Shown here in pieces: positions 6,215-13,259 of a DNA stretch of 49,062 nucleotides. The translations under genes were made by a program, and so were the position numbers. The notes beneath the pieces were generated by a model that was given only the letters and a program-made list of their open reading frames with translations, was not told the origin of the DNA and searched no databases. Each line of letters opens with the position of its first letter. The first letter of the stretch is position 1. The stretch comes from a virus: the IMG/VR virus record IMGVR_UViG_3300008113_000098, positions 1 to 49,062 of that record; one strand, written 5' to 3'.

Positions 6215-6424
6215 ATGAAAGAGTTTACCGTAGGTTTCTCTTACGAGACTAAGACTAGAGAGTTGAAAACTATCAATCTTTCCAAGGATGGTCAGTACAT
6301 AAGCATCACATGGGATGATTATCTTTCTCTTGTGGGTTCGGTTAATACGCATCTCAAACACGTAAGAGAAGAAAGGAATGTTATTTATGTTCAGCCTAAT
6401 CCAGGTGCGATAAACAAGCTATAA
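6215..6424 (+). CDS. Hypothetical protein, 69 aa
   Basis: This small mixed alpha/beta protein begins MKEFTVGFSYETKTRELK and has a beta hairpin, YISITWDDY. GAGAGGAATAAAAC is the ribosome site. It follows the paralogue at 6026 by 3 bp. It lacks the IIHDD ending, so I do not place it in that family. It is the last gene before the 6463 promoter. Confidence 0.68.
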   Translation: MKEFTVGFSYETKTRELKTINLSKDGQYISITWDDYLSLVGSVNTHLKHVREERNVIYVQPNPGAINKL

Positions 6425-6462
6425 ATGTTTTCCCCTGTCAGGACTGTCTACCTGTCAAGGGG

Positions 6463-6498
6463 TTGACTTCTACGGGCGGGTGTGTTATAGTGACACAC
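6463..6498 (+). promoter_or_regulatory. Sigma70-type promoter with overlapping inverted repeat
   Basis: TTGACT (6463-6468), a 17-bp spacer and TATAGT (6486-6491) form a good promoter for the gene run that begins at 6532. GTGTGT (6480-6485) and ACACAC (6493-6498) form a 6-bp inverted repeat around the -10 box. Its position suits an operator bound by a repressor. Confidence 0.8.
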
Positions 6499-6531
6499 AT
6501 GGTCCCCCCTACCCCACACTAGAATATAATC

Positions 6532-6795
6532 ATGGAAAACAAAGTCATACAACTTAATCTAAGCGAGAGAGAAGCAGAACTTTTGTATGGATTTTATATG
6601 GTTGGAATGGGGCAAGCTAATATGTTCTTTAGCACACAAGCTGGTACTATCTCTGGACAAGTTCTGAAAGATTCTTCTACTCTAGTTCGACATGGTATTG
6701 CTCACTTGCGCAACGGTGATTTCGATTCTGTACTAGATACCCTTAGCGACAAGATGGGACTACTTCATGACTGTTCTTGGAGCAAGGAGAATTAA
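6532..6795 (+). CDS. Hypothetical protein, 87 aa
   Basis: This small, mostly helical protein is the first gene behind the 6463 promoter. It opens MENKVIQLNLSEREAELLYGFY, which resembles the start of small helical regulatory proteins, but no DNA-binding motif is clear. No strong ribosome site precedes the ATG (AGAATATAATC). Its 3' end carries AAGGAG, the ribosome site for the GTG-started gene at 6798. Confidence 0.68.
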   Translation: MENKVIQLNLSEREAELLYGFYMVGMGQANMFFSTQAGTISGQVLKDSSTLVRHGIAHLRNGDFDSVLDTLSDKMGLLHDCSWSKEN

Positions 6796-6797
6796 TC

Positions 6798-6992
6798 GTG
6801 CAAACATTATTCCAGAGTGGTGACGCGCGCCTTAGATTCTTGATTAATCGTTATCCAGGAACCAAGCTCATTGCTTATATGGAACTGGAAGTAGAGGGAA
6901 ACGATCGTCACATAATGAACAGTGATGAAGATTTAGATTACCTCATTTCTTTCCTCATTCAAGTTAGATCCTATATTCGCGGGGAGTCATAA
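6798..6992 (+). CDS. Hypothetical protein, 64 aa
   Basis: The start is GTG at 6798, placed 7 nt after AAGGAG. An earlier start at 6777 would overlap the previous gene. The protein starts with (M)QTLFQSGDARLRFLINRY, is acidic and has no known domain. The 16-bp segment TAATCGTGCAAACATT over its start codon is repeated exactly at the start of the next gene (6990-7005), so both proteins share the first residues (M)QT(L/F). Confidence 0.65.
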   Translation: MQTLFQSGDARLRFLINRYPGTKLIAYMELEVEGNDRHIMNSDEDLDYLISFLIQVRSYIRGES

Positions 6993-6994
6993 TC

Positions 6995-7474
6995 GTGCAA
7001 ACATTCCTAACGTTTCCTTCATTCAAACTTACTGCTGCTTCTCTAGATGACAAACGTTTAGGCAAGCAACGAGTAGAGTGCAAGCAAATTCTAGAAACCA
7101 ATCGTGCTTATATTGCATATCAACACAAGTACACGCCTTACTCTACTCCACTAAATCTTGGATGGAAGAATCATCCCGCCGTTTTGATGTGGAGAAATTA
7201 CGATAGTATGTTAGCTCTTTACGGAGCTGCTATCTGTAACGAGTGGATCTCCAGGGGATTTAAGGATTCACTCAAACCTTTCTTTGATGAGATTGTAGCC
7301 TCCTCTCCACTAGATTATCCTAGATGGTTAACTGATGAGAAGATGTATAATCGTATCATCTTATCTCATCGTAGCTCTCTCGTCTTTAAGTTCCCTGAAT
7401 ACTATCAGTCTTTGTTTCCAGACTCTCCACCTAAGTATGGATATGTCTGGCCCCTTTCACCTCTAACAAATTAA
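6995..7474 (+). CDS. Pyrimidine-dimer DNA glycosylase-like protein
   Basis: This 159-residue protein carries SLDDKRLGKQRVECKQIL near residues 16-33, GWKNHPAVLMW near residues 56-66 and a following EWISRGF. These match the Pyr_excise/MSMEG_6728-type family related to T4 endonuclease V. The LGKQRVE segment and the GW.NHP..LMW box are its hallmarks. The likely role is excision of UV-damaged or otherwise modified bases from phage DNA in the cytoplasm. The start is GTG with GGGGAG upstream. The catalytic residue of T4 EndoV is its N-terminal Thr. Here residue 2 is Gln and residue 3 Thr, so chemistry is uncertain. Confidence 0.8.
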   Translation: MQTFLTFPSFKLTAASLDDKRLGKQRVECKQILETNRAYIAYQHKYTPYSTPLNLGWKNHPAVLMWRNYDSMLALYGAAICNEWISRGFKDSLKPFFDEIVASSPLDYPRWLTDEKMYNRIILSHRSSLVFKFPEYYQSLFPDSPPKYGYVWPLSPLTN

Positions 7475-7480
7475 CCTAAA

Positions 7481-7666
7481 ATGGATCCAACTTTATATGT
7501 ACTATTTATAGTGCTGGTTATCTTTGCAGCTTTCACTGCTTACACTACTGGTAAAGCAGATGGTCAGTCTCAACTACTTCAAGAACTAAAGAGAGTCGCA
7601 AAGACTTCTCCTAGTTCAACAATATATGATTACCTTTCCTCACGTCTTGGAAAGTATTGGACGTGA
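7481..7666 (+). CDS. Single-pass membrane protein, 61 aa
   Basis: Residues 5-22 (LYVLFIVLVIFAAFTAYT) form one transmembrane helix, followed by a polar tail of about 38 residues that is probably cytoplasmic. No lysis motif is seen. Its early-block location argues against a holin. It could alter the host membrane or superinfection, but this is only inference. Confidence 0.65.
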   Translation: MDPTLYVLFIVLVIFAAFTAYTTGKADGQSQLLQELKRVAKTSPSSTIYDYLSSRLGKYWT

Positions 7667-7691
7667 CTAACCTCTAACCTACAAACCTTAT

Positions 7692-8021
7692 ATGATTCTC
7701 TCAGATATCCGCCTGCTAGTTGGAATTCATGTAGGTCAGAAGGGATTTCCTCCTAGCATTATCGCACCAGTCATTAACATTCTGTCTCTCTTGGATGAGG
7801 AGTTAGTCTCATCCGCTTTCGTACCATCACCTCAACTAGAGAAAGAGGCCGAACGCTTGAAGAACGCAATCGTAGTTATGAACTATGATCCTTCCGATGA
7901 AGATGAGGATGACATCTCGGATGATCTGGCGTTGGATGATATGATGGCAGATGATGATGAAGAGGAAGATGAGGATGATAGCTTCCTTAATACACTAGAC
8001 GACGATGACGACGACGAGTAA
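7692..8021 (+). CDS. Protein with extreme Asp/Glu-rich C-terminal tail
   Basis: This is a 109-residue protein. Residues 1-65 form a hydrophobic, likely folded domain (ILSDIRLLVGIHVGQKGF...VINILSLLDEEL). From residue 66 to the end almost every residue is Asp or Glu, finishing LDDDDDDE. Such tails mimic DNA or RNA charge, or bind basic proteins such as SSB partners. No family is recognised. It overlaps the TSCPD gene by 17 bp, so the two may be co-translated. Confidence 0.72.
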   Translation: MILSDIRLLVGIHVGQKGFPPSIIAPVINILSLLDEELVSSAFVPSPQLEKEAERLKNAIVVMNYDPSDEDEDDISDDLALDDMMADDDEEEDEDDSFLNTLDDDDDDE

Positions 8022-8364
8022 TGTAGCATCTCTAATTCCTAACCAGCCTTACGAAAACTATACGTTCTCTTTGCCTACTCCAGATGGTGATGCAAACATC
8101 ATCATTATCGAGGAAGCAAATAGGATCGTACGAGTTGACATCATGATAGGTAAGGCTGGTTCTTCTGTTGCTGCATGGTGTAATGGATTCTCCCGCATGC
8201 TTTCCTTCGCACTATCTAAGGGAGTTCCACTAGATGATGTGATCGAAGAGCTTTCGGATATTGCTAGTGATCGCTTTCAATTTGCAGATGGAGTCCCTAT
8301 TCGTAGTGGACCCGAAGCAATGGCGATTGCATTCAAGAAGTATCGACTCTTAAAGAGAATCTAA
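8005..8364 (+). CDS. Stand-alone TSCPD-domain protein
   Basis: In this 119-residue protein, residues from about 45 onward (MIGKAGSSVAAWCNGFSRM, then ALSKGVPLDDVIEELSDI) match the TSCPD domain found at the C-terminus of adenosylcobalamin-dependent ribonucleotide reductases. No reductase catalytic gene is present in the window, so it may modulate the host enzyme or bind nucleotides alone. Only one Cys (AAWC) is present, so the usual Cys-rich end is lacking. The start overlaps the acidic gene upstream. Alternative short starts cannot be excluded. Confidence 0.75.
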   Translation: MTTTSNVASLIPNQPYENYTFSLPTPDGDANIIIIEEANRIVRVDIMIGKAGSSVAAWCNGFSRMLSFALSKGVPLDDVIEELSDIASDRFQFADGVPIRSGPEAMAIAFKKYRLLKRI

Positions 8365-8382
8365 TTCTCGGGGGCAGTTCTC

Positions 8383-8586
8383 ATGCTTAAAAGTAAGCAA
8401 GATGTAGATTACTACAAAAGGGTGTTGGGTTCCTCTCACATCGAGGAGAATCTTATTTTTCTTAACGAAGCTGTAACAGCCATTCTAGAGTATCTAGAAG
8501 CTTCCCTTCCCTGCGATCATGAAAAAGAATCGTGGGGGCTTCGGCCTAACGGCACCTGTAAACATTGTAAAGAGGATCTAACATGA
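8383..8586 (+). CDS. Small putative zinc-binding protein
   Basis: In this 67-residue protein the last 25 residues contain C-x-H and, after 13 residues, C-x2-C (CDHEKESW ... TCKHCKEDL), a plausible single zinc site. The N-terminal part is helical (EENLIFLNEAVTAILEYLEASL). The role is unknown. It overlaps the next ATG by 4 bp. Confidence 0.65.
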   Translation: MLKSKQDVDYYKRVLGSSHIEENLIFLNEAVTAILEYLEASLPCDHEKESWGLRPNGTCKHCKEDLT

Positions 8587-8873
8587 AGCTCTATACTCAA
8601 AACGAAATCGAAGCAGAATCTTCTCGACTATTAAACCAACTCAAAGAGACTAATCCTGATATTGATCTTCAAGATCTCTGTGCAATGCTTCTTTACGGTG
8701 CATCTTATATTCTCTATACGACAACCGATATTGAATCTTCTTCTTACGTAGCCAAGATTCTAAAGGATACTGCTTACGTTGGATATAAGTGGCTATCAAC
8801 TCCCTCCGGAAAGGAAACTAATGCCTCGGTATCTGAGTCCACGGAAAGCAGCGAAGTACAGGGAAGTAATTGA
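8583..8873 (+). CDS. Hypothetical helical protein, 96 aa
   Basis: This protein is mostly helical (QNEIEAESSRLLNQLKETNP) with a hydrophobic middle (CAMLLYGASYILYTTT) that is too short and polar to call a membrane helix. The Ser/Thr/Glu-rich tail overlaps the following gene by 53 bp. It is coupled by ATGA to the zinc-binding protein upstream. No family is recognised. Confidence 0.62.
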   Translation: MKLYTQNEIEAESSRLLNQLKETNPDIDLQDLCAMLLYGASYILYTTTDIESSSYVAKILKDTAYVGYKWLSTPSGKETNASVSESTESSEVQGSN

Positions 8874-9300
8874 GAAGATCGCACGTATCGTAGGATCTAA
8901 CAAGTATGATACATTTCTTGTTGAAGGTCCGAGAGATTCTACATACGACGATCTATGGACCATCCGTTCTACTCTCTTCTCTACTCACTCTTTCCGTTTC
9001 AAATTCAAGAAGCAATTTAACGGAGTGTGGGTAGAGATTCTCCCGCCATTCGATACATCTAATCCCATCATCAATCTAGATGTCTGGGATGGAGAGACAG
9101 TAGAACAAGAACTAAGTCGAGGAATGATTGCAACAAAGCTAATTCTAGATAAGCCTAAGAAGATTCGCTTTGTTCGCTCTTCGATTCTAACCGACAAGGA
9201 TCTAGATAAGCTGGCTCTGGTAGCTACATCTGCAAGTTATACCCTTCTCATTGACGAGAAGTTTCTTTCCTTCACGTACACGGAACCTACCGATGATTAA
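8821..9300 (+). CDS. Hypothetical protein, 159 aa
   Basis: The ATG at 8821 is chosen because GGAAAGGAAACTA precedes it. A longer frame from 8779 lacks such a site. The N-terminus is basic (MPRYLSPRKAAKYREVIEKI), followed by alternating beta strands (FRFKFKKQFNGVWVEILPPF). It overlaps the next gene by 8 bp (ATGATTAA). No domain is recognised. Confidence 0.62.
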   Translation: MPRYLSPRKAAKYREVIEKIARIVGSNKYDTFLVEGPRDSTYDDLWTIRSTLFSTHSFRFKFKKQFNGVWVEILPPFDTSNPIINLDVWDGETVEQELSRGMIATKLILDKPKKIRFVRSSILTDKDLDKLALVATSASYTLLIDEKFLSFTYTEPTDD

Positions 9301-9589
9301 GATTTTTGTTCCTAACTTCGTTGACTCGAACGATTATAGTGAAGCCGAGCAGCATGGAGAACTTATCTTCATGACTACTGGAGTCAACGTTCTTACTGCA
9401 CAACAGCTTCACAAGAAGTTTGCAACGTATATTGCACAAGCCAAGGATGGAGATATGCTTCTTCTCTCTGGTTCTAATCTCCTCTGTGCTACTGCATATG
9501 CGGAATGGGTGAAGCGTTTTCCTGGCACGCGAGACATTCTTGTTCATGATCGCAAGTGGGGTTATCGCCTTCACACTATTGTTGAGTAA
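9293..9589 (+). CDS. Hypothetical Rossmann-like small protein
   Basis: This 98-residue protein alternates strand and helix (MIKIFVPNFV, ELIFMTTGVNVLT, DMLLLSGSNLLCATAYAEW, TRDILVHDRKWGYRL), suggesting a small alpha/beta fold. It shows no nucleotide-binding motif. ATG 9293 overlaps the preceding stop codon, and its own stop overlaps the next ATG (TAATG), so it sits in a coupled gene chain. Confidence 0.65.
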   Translation: MIKIFVPNFVDSNDYSEAEQHGELIFMTTGVNVLTAQQLHKKFATYIAQAKDGDMLLLSGSNLLCATAYAEWVKRFPGTRDILVHDRKWGYRLHTIVE

Positions 9590-9786
9590 TGGCTAAGGTT
9601 AACCGCCACGTGGAATTGGAAGAGTCTCACATCATTGCCATTCGCAATAAGTTAGGAGCAGGTACATCTCTCTCCTATATTCTTAATGAGTTACTTTTCC
9701 ATCTTCATAACGTCTTACAAGAAGAAGATCTTAACGTCTCTCTTCTTCTTAAAGATGCGGCGGAACGTAGCAAAGAATCCCTCTAA
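9589..9786 (+). CDS. Hypothetical helical protein, 65 aa
   Basis: This all-helical small protein (VELEESHIIAIRNKLGAG, SYILNELLFHLHNVLQEED) is coupled by TAATG to the gene upstream. It precedes the Cas4-like nuclease by 11 bp. No known family or motif is visible. Confidence 0.62.
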   Translation: MAKVNRHVELEESHIIAIRNKLGAGTSLSYILNELLFHLHNVLQEEDLNVSLLLKDAAERSKESL

Positions 9787-9797
9787 TCTTCTTAATC

Positions 9798-10739
9798 ATG
9801 CTCACGCACGAACACAAGACTAAGAAGTTTCTTCCCATGTTCGAGAGAAAGGAAGCACTAATCAAGGATCATTCCGCAACGAAGCTCTTTAAGGAATGTC
9901 CGCGAAAGTATTTCCTTCGTATCGTAATCGGAAAGAAGCGAGAAGATCCAGCACTAAAGACTATCTTTGGTTTCGGTACGGCTGTTCATAGTTTGATGGA
10001 ACATCTGTATCTTACGAATGGCGATTTCAAGGCAGCTTTTACACAAGCCTTGCGACACTACAAGCCGCCAAAGATTGATGACAAGTTTGCCCATCTTGAT
10101 ATTGCAAGACTCTCTCAGACTTGTAAGTTGATGTACGAGTTCTGGCAGAAAGAGCAAGAGAACAAGATGGTAGAGATTGTAGGAATCGAACAACCCTTCA
10201 ATGTAACGTTACCAGATGGTACGCAGATTGGAGGAAGATTCGATCTTCTTTTTACCCGTAACGGAAGATTGTTAGTCCGGGATTGGAAGACTACGACTAA
10301 GCAAGCGGCTTGGTTTATTCCTTCTCTTAATCCTAACGATCAGCCTACTCGCTATACGTATGCGGCTTCTCGCTTGGCGGGATGGGGACCAGAGAATCTC
10401 ATTAAGGGCAAGGTAGATGGTGTAGAGTTTGTCATCATCGAGAACCAGAAACCTAACAAGTCTAACAATCATCCACCTAAAGTTGTTACGACTGTAGTTT
10501 CTAAGTCCATTCATGAGTTGCTCGCGTGGGAACGAGATCAGATTCATACCTACAAGTTGATTGATCTTTGTCGTACGTTAGATGTATGGCCCATGCATGA
10601 GAATAACTGTAGCTGGTGCGACTATGCTAGTGTATGTCGCCAACCCACCGAAGATTCAATGGCATGGGAACTTAAGAATAACTACGTTACTGAATTCTGG
10701 GATCACACTCTTGACGCAGACGAACGAGGAAAAGAATAA
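9798..10739 (+). CDS. Cas4/RecB-like PD-(D/E)XK nuclease with Fe-S cysteines
   Basis: This 313-residue protein shows the RecB/Cas4 layout. SATKLFKECPRKYFL supplies the first cluster Cys, and GFGTAVHSLMEHL the helix with the conserved H. GGRFDLLF and LLVRDWKTT supply the D and D-x-K active site. C-S-W-C-D-Y-A-S-V-C near the end supplies the remaining Cys ligands of a 4Fe-4S cluster. The activity is expected to be a 5'-3' DNA exonuclease making 3' overhangs. It sits two genes before the Sak4-like ATPase and SSB, forming a recombination set. Start alternatives are 9798 and 9837. Confidence 0.88.
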   Translation: MLTHEHKTKKFLPMFERKEALIKDHSATKLFKECPRKYFLRIVIGKKREDPALKTIFGFGTAVHSLMEHLYLTNGDFKAAFTQALRHYKPPKIDDKFAHLDIARLSQTCKLMYEFWQKEQENKMVEIVGIEQPFNVTLPDGTQIGGRFDLLFTRNGRLLVRDWKTTTKQAAWFIPSLNPNDQPTRYTYAASRLAGWGPENLIKGKVDGVEFVIIENQKPNKSNNHPPKVVTTVVSKSIHELLAWERDQIHTYKLIDLCRTLDVWPMHENNCSWCDYASVCRQPTEDSMAWELKNNYVTEFWDHTLDADERGKE

Positions 10740-10921
10740 TGAAGATCTCTGAGCTTATCGAAAATCTCCGACAGTTCAAGCGTGAGCATGGAGATGTGGT
10801 TGTTTATATCTATGATCCACACGATGCTGAATACGATCATATCGAGCTAGAGATCGAGCACTTTAATGTAGATGAACATGAAGGTGAGTCCGTTCTAGTT
10901 CTCTCAGCAGAGGAAGATTAA
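10739..10921 (+). CDS. Hypothetical acidic protein, 60 aa
   Basis: This small acidic protein begins MKISELIENLRQFKREHGDV and has a VVVYIYDP strand, a pattern common in small phage proteins of unknown role. It is coupled on both sides by TAATG overlaps to the nuclease and the Sak4-like ATPase, so it is probably made with the recombination set. Confidence 0.7.
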   Translation: MKISELIENLRQFKREHGDVVVYIYDPHDAEYDHIELEIEHFNVDEHEGESVLVLSAEED

Positions 10922-11769
10922 TGCCAAGACTTAACGAAATAGAAATCACAAATGCAATTCTGATGATGCTCTATGGTGCACCTGGAGTTGGTAAGACTCA
11001 CTTTCTAGGTAGCATGGGATCTCGCACTCTCATTCTAACAGATCTGAATGGAATGGCGACTCTCAAGAATCCAGTATTCCGTAAGCAATATCCGGACTGC
11101 AATCCTTTCGTAGAAGTAATCAATCAAGATAAGAATCCATCACTTGCGACAGCTTATGATGCGATGACTAACATCATTAATTCTTATCTGGAAAACAAAC
11201 TCGATGAGTTCGATAACATTGCCATCGACGATGTAGATTTCCTTCGCGCTTCTGCCATGAATAAGGCGGTGACTATTAACTTCAACGAAGGAAGGTCAAA
11301 GACTAAGACAAAAATCAAGGACTTTCATATTATCCTTCCTACTCAGGCAGACTTCGGTACAGAAATGGGACTAGTAGAGGGATTTATTTCTAACCTCGCT
11401 AGTGTCTGTCGAATCTTCAAGAAGAATCTTCTAGTCTGTGCTCATGAGAAGATCATCTACGAGAAGGATAAGAAGACTAAGGACGAGTATCCAGTTAAGT
11501 ACATTCCTCACTTTACTGGCAAGGCTGCACCCGAAGCATTGAGTAATGACTTTGATCTTGTCTTTAGGATGACGCGGCTTGGAAAGTTTCCATCCGTGAT
11601 CTATAAGTTTCAATGTCATCCTGACGAGAAGATTGCAGCAAAGGATCGTTACTCTGTATTCAAGACGATGGAAGATAACCTGAACTGGCCTAAGGTTGTC
11701 TCGCGTGTTAAGGCCAACATTCCCCCCGCGGAAACTTCCGCAGACTCTAACGAAGAAGAAGAGGATTAA
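10921..11769 (+). CDS. Sak4-like RecA-fold ATPase (recombinase)
   Basis: In this 282-residue protein the Walker A motif is YGAPGVGKTHF near residue 20, with Walker B-like NIAIDDVDFL near residue 100. The fold and size fit the AAA_24/Sak4 group of phage single-strand annealing or RecA-like proteins, which act with a phage SSB. The C-terminus is acidic (DSNEEEED), a typical protein-interaction tail. Genes on either side, a Cas4-like nuclease and an SSB-like protein, complete the set. Confidence 0.82.
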   Translation: MPRLNEIEITNAILMMLYGAPGVGKTHFLGSMGSRTLILTDLNGMATLKNPVFRKQYPDCNPFVEVINQDKNPSLATAYDAMTNIINSYLENKLDEFDNIAIDDVDFLRASAMNKAVTINFNEGRSKTKTKIKDFHIILPTQADFGTEMGLVEGFISNLASVCRIFKKNLLVCAHEKIIYEKDKKTKDEYPVKYIPHFTGKAAPEALSNDFDLVFRMTRLGKFPSVIYKFQCHPDEKIAAKDRYSVFKTMEDNLNWPKVVSRVKANIPPAETSADSNEEEED

Positions 11770-11772
11770 ATC

Positions 11773-12240
11773 ATGTCCGGTCCGTTCAATCCGCTCGCTG
11801 GCGATTTCCGCACTACTGGTTGGATCGCAGAAACGGGTGACTACAATCTCAAGATTGTTAAGGTAGAGTACAAGATGAGTGGCAATGATGCTCCGAAGCC
11901 TGTACTTACTTTCACTGTTGCCGTTGCTGATGGTCCTTTCGAGAACAAGCGTCCGTCTGCTATTCAGGTGTGGGAGCCCGAGAGTAATTATTCTCAGGCG
12001 GGCCGTGTTATCATGGCTGCGAAGGGTTACATTCCTGGAAAGCAGGATCAAGAGTTCGCTGCTGATAATCCTGATCTTGATTTGACTTTGGATTCCACCG
12101 ATCCTGACAATCTCAAGCTTGGTGCTGGTTACGAAGAGCTTGTGAGTTCTGTCTTTACTTGCACGCTTGGTCAGATTACCGGCAAGAAGGATGGCAAGAC
12201 TTACCAGACGTTCAAGAACATTCGTCCTCTCGGGGCCTAA
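11773..12240 (+). CDS. Single-strand DNA-binding-like protein (DUF669-type)
   Basis: This 155-residue protein opens with FNPLAGDFRTTGWIAETGDYNLKIVKVE and has beta strands PVLTFTVAVADGPFENK, then FTCTLGQITGKKDGKTYQTFKNI. This fits the DUF669 pattern of phage SSB-type beta proteins, with K/Y/F residues suited to stacking on DNA. GAGG upstream is the ribosome site. The gene is GC-richer and codon-biased, as expected for an abundant protein. It directly follows the Sak4-like gene. Confidence 0.7.
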   Translation: MSGPFNPLAGDFRTTGWIAETGDYNLKIVKVEYKMSGNDAPKPVLTFTVAVADGPFENKRPSAIQVWEPESNYSQAGRVIMAAKGYIPGKQDQEFAADNPDLDLTLDSTDPDNLKLGAGYEELVSSVFTCTLGQITGKKDGKTYQTFKNIRPLGA

Positions 12241-12253
12241 GCTCCTTTAGTTC

Positions 12254-12467
12254 CTAATAAGAAACACCGCACATTGGTAAAACCACACAAGAGATCGTAG
12301 TATCCAAGCTACTAACGGCTCTGCCAAATACGACCGATCACTGTGGTGAAAGTATAGTGGCGTTCAGGAAACAGTTTGTGGTGTCCTTCCGGCCTGTAAA
12401 GATAGCTTCGAGTTTAACTGCACTCGACTCACTTAGAAGCTTTCTACACTATACCCTTTCTTATTAG
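12254..12467 (+). ncRNA. Structured RNA / long 5' leader
   Basis: An 11-bp closing stem (CTAATAAGAAA 12254-12264 with TTTCTTATTAG 12457-12467) encloses about 190 nt with nested stems. These are GTATAGTG/CACTATAC (12352-12359 with 12447-12454), AGCTTC/GAAGCT (12404-12409 with 12436-12441), CGAGT/ACTCG (12409-12413 with 12421-12425), GATCG/CGATC (12293-12297 with 12335-12339), GTAG/CTAC and GGC/GCC. No ORF fits. I recognise no known class: tmRNA, RNase P, hammerhead and group I signatures are missing. It ends 16 nt before the ribosome site of the Acb2-like gene. Confidence 0.68.
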
Positions 12468-12493
12468 TCTTTCTTTACCTTCAAGGAGTCACT

Positions 12494-12715
12494 ATGGATA
12501 TCGAAACTCTCTTCACATATCATGCTCCGACTGAGCTACAGATTCAACAGCTTAAAGAAGTTCGAGAAGCTGGTAAGAATTTAGCTCGGATTATTATGCA
12601 CAACTGTCCTCCCGGTCCTGACCGTACAACTGCAATTCGCAAGTTGCGTGAGACTGTTATGACAGCAAACGCCTCCATTGTTGTTCCAACCGAAGCGACA
12701 AAGGAAAAGTATTAA
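12494..12715 (+). CDS. Acb2-like anti-CBASS cyclic-oligonucleotide sponge
   Basis: This 73-residue protein has LFTYHAPTELQIQQLKEVRE, then NLARIIMHNCPPGPDRTTAI and RKLRETVMTANASI. It matches the Acb2 helical-hairpin pattern YHxPT..Q....R.A, an I...CPP turn, AI.KL.E.VM.ANA.I. Acb2 proteins assemble into hexamers that sequester cyclic oligonucleotide signals, so CBASS effectors are not switched on. AAGGAG precedes the ATG. The long structured leader suggests post-transcriptional control. The family call is from memory of the sequence pattern. Confidence 0.8.
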   Translation: MDIETLFTYHAPTELQIQQLKEVREAGKNLARIIMHNCPPGPDRTTAIRKLRETVMTANASIVVPTEATKEKY

Positions 12716-12717
12716 TC

Positions 12718-12891
12718 ATGAACTCGAACGTAATCGCACTGATGTTTCAGCCAGGAACGAAGCGTCTCCGTAAACAGTGGATGAAAGCAAACAATATCTC
12801 TAAGAGAGAGTTTAGGGCTAAGGCTATTGCTTTCCTCCGTTCCAAGCGAAAGAACGACACTGGAATTGTACCTAAGAGCTTGCATTCCTGA
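12718..12891 (+). CDS. Small basic protein, 57 aa
   Basis: This 57-codon frame lies 2 bp after the Acb2-like stop, with AAAGGAAAAG upstream as a ribosome site. The protein is strongly basic (TKRLRKQWMKANNISKREFR and RSKRKN) and likely helical. It may bind nucleic acid. It fills the gap up to tRNA-Gln and reads without interruption. Confidence 0.65.
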   Translation: MNSNVIALMFQPGTKRLRKQWMKANNISKREFRAKAIAFLRSKRKNDTGIVPKSLHS

Positions 12892-12898
12892 AGAAGTT

Positions 12899-12969
12899 TG
12901 CCCTCTCGTCTAACGGCAAGACACTAGACTTTGGATCTAGGAATGATGGTTCGATTCCATCGAGGGTAA
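12899..12969 (+). tRNA. tRNA-Gln (anticodon UUG)
   Basis: This is a standard cloverleaf. The acceptor stem is TGCCCTC/GAGGGTA with one G-U pair, and the D-arm is GTC-TAACGGCAA-GAC. The anticodon stem CTAGA/TCTAG has loop CTTTGGA, giving UUG. The T-arm is GATGG-TTCGATT-CCATC, and the discriminator is A. CCA is not encoded. It would read CAA codons. Confidence 0.95.
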
Positions 12970-12990
12970 TTTCTCTAACAAGGAGTTTAT

Positions 12991-13254
12991 ATGTTACACT
13001 CTAAGATGTGGAATCCTAGGTTTAATGATCCCGAAGATCCAGAAAAGCCAAACAGATTCATTTGGTATTACAAAGGTTTCGATGACGAGTATGTTTTATG
13101 GGACAGGGAAACTAATGTAGAAGTTCTCTTGCCAAGTCAGTACATAAAAGAGCAGCAAAGATTACCCCACGAAACAGACACACAATTTATTATACGCCTT
13201 GTAAAAGAACTGCTTACTTTTAAGCAGATGAAGCAACTTCCACCTCCAACCTAA
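12991..13254 (+). CDS. Hypothetical protein, 87 aa
   Basis: AAGGAG lies just upstream of the ATG. The sequence has aromatic strands (RFIWYYKGFDDEYVLWDRETN) and a C-terminal helix (TQFIIRLVKELLTFKQMK). No family is recognised. It is the first of a run of small genes behind tRNA-Gln. Confidence 0.65.
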   Translation: MLHSKMWNPRFNDPEDPEKPNRFIWYYKGFDDEYVLWDRETNVEVLLPSQYIKEQQRLPHETDTQFIIRLVKELLTFKQMKQLPPPT

Positions 13255-13259
13255 ACTTT

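Noticed and set aside
12254-12467. Known ribozyme or RNase P
   Set aside because: Hammerhead CUGAUGA/GAAA, RNase P and group I P7 signatures are absent.
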